DNA of 5,820 bases from Gammaproteobacteria bacterium. Its GTDB lineage: Bacteria > Pseudomonadota > Gammaproteobacteria > GRL18. Positions 5,697 through 5,820 of the stretch are shown piece by piece. Position numbers and translations under genes: made by a program. Numbering within the stretch: the stretch's first letter is position 1; every line of letters begins with the position of its first letter. The notes under the pieces were generated by a model. The model saw nothing but the letters and a program-made list of their open reading frames with translations. It ran no database searches and was not told the DNA's origin. The stretch lies in NCBI GenBank assembly GCA_030632625.1, contig DAOVUK010000236.1, positions 1-5,820 of the forward strand. The letters are read 5' to 3'.

Positions 5697-5820
5697 GCTG
5701 AAGGCGCTCTTTGCAAGCTGAAGGCTCTCTTAGCAAGCTGAAGGCTCACTTAGCAAGCTGAAGGCTCACTTAGCAAGCTGAAGGCTCACTTAGCAAGCTG
5801 AAGGCTCACTTAGCAAGCTG
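5697..5820 (+). repeat. 20-bp noncoding tandem repeat array (at least 6 units, continues past window)
   Basis: The unit is GCTGAAGGCTCACTTAGCAA. Six units lie at 5697-5716, 5717-5736, 5737-5756, 5757-5776, 5777-5796 and 5797-5816, and a seventh begins at 5817. The last four complete units are identical; the two nearest the gene are variants (GCGCTCTTTG in the first, CTCTC for CTCAC in the second), typical of degenerate array edges. There are no spacers, so it is not CRISPR. The 20-bp period rotates frame and each typical unit has TAG on + and TAA/TGA on the complement, so it does not encode a repeat protein. Unit junctions hold an imperfect dyad, TTAGC-AA-GCTGA. Function is unknown. Confidence 0.95.

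Noticed and set aside
5685..5716. Rho-independent terminator just after the secreted-protein gene
   Set aside because: Only weak stems (such as GAAGG-CGC-TCTTT) form and no clear T-run follows, so no terminator is called.
5697..5820. CRISPR array
   Set aside because: The units abut with no spacers, the 20-bp period is too short, and no cas genes are nearby.
5697..5820. Plasmid replication iterons
   Set aside because: Unit size and phasing would suit, but there is no replication initiator gene, AT-rich unwinding element or DnaA box in view. Kept only as one hypothesis in the array finding.

Overview
The window reads as a gammaproteobacterial chromosome segment with AT-leaning codon use. The basis is a Gram-negative tripartite-efflux operon (periplasmic adaptor plus inner-membrane RND pump) of a type common in marine and environmental Gammaproteobacteria, and a secreted Gly/Tyr/Pro-rich protein resembling the sulfur globule proteins of sulfur-oxidising bacteria. 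The taxonomic call is inference: there is no rRNA or other marker gene here.

Layout, all on the + strand. (1) 3-152: the C-terminal end of an unidentified ORF, stopping inside an 8-bp tandem repeat. (2) 179-1510: a membrane-anchored HlyD/AcrA-family periplasmic adaptor. (3) 1541-4711: a full-length HAE-type RND permease with the TM4 Asp-Asp pair intact but Asn-Asp where AcrB has the TM10 Lys. (4) 4731-5138: a small HIT-domain protein. Genes 2-4 are separated by 30 and 19 nt and probably form one operon. No outer-membrane factor is present, so a TolC-like channel would have to come from elsewhere. (5) 5139-5285: an AT-rich intergenic region with a weak terminator candidate, an AT palindrome and a good sigma70-type promoter. 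(6) 5286-5684: a 132-aa secreted protein with a signal peptide, an Asp run, YGGGYQQP octapeptide repeats and an Ala/Pro tail. (7) 5697-5820: a 20-bp head-to-tail tandem repeat array of at least six units that runs off the window edge.

The adaptor and permease should act together in proton-driven export; the substrate cannot be read from the sequence. The HIT protein is likely a co-transcribed nucleotide hydrolase/transferase with no obvious mechanistic link to efflux. The sulfur-globule-like gene appears to be a separate transcription unit.

The most distinctive signal is repetitiveness at many scales: 8-, 10-, 12-, 15-, 20- and 24-bp direct repeats plus a G8 tract, within under 6 kb. The noncoding 20-bp array directly behind the secreted-protein gene is the best candidate for something undescribed. 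The rest is fairly ordinary accessory or household content.
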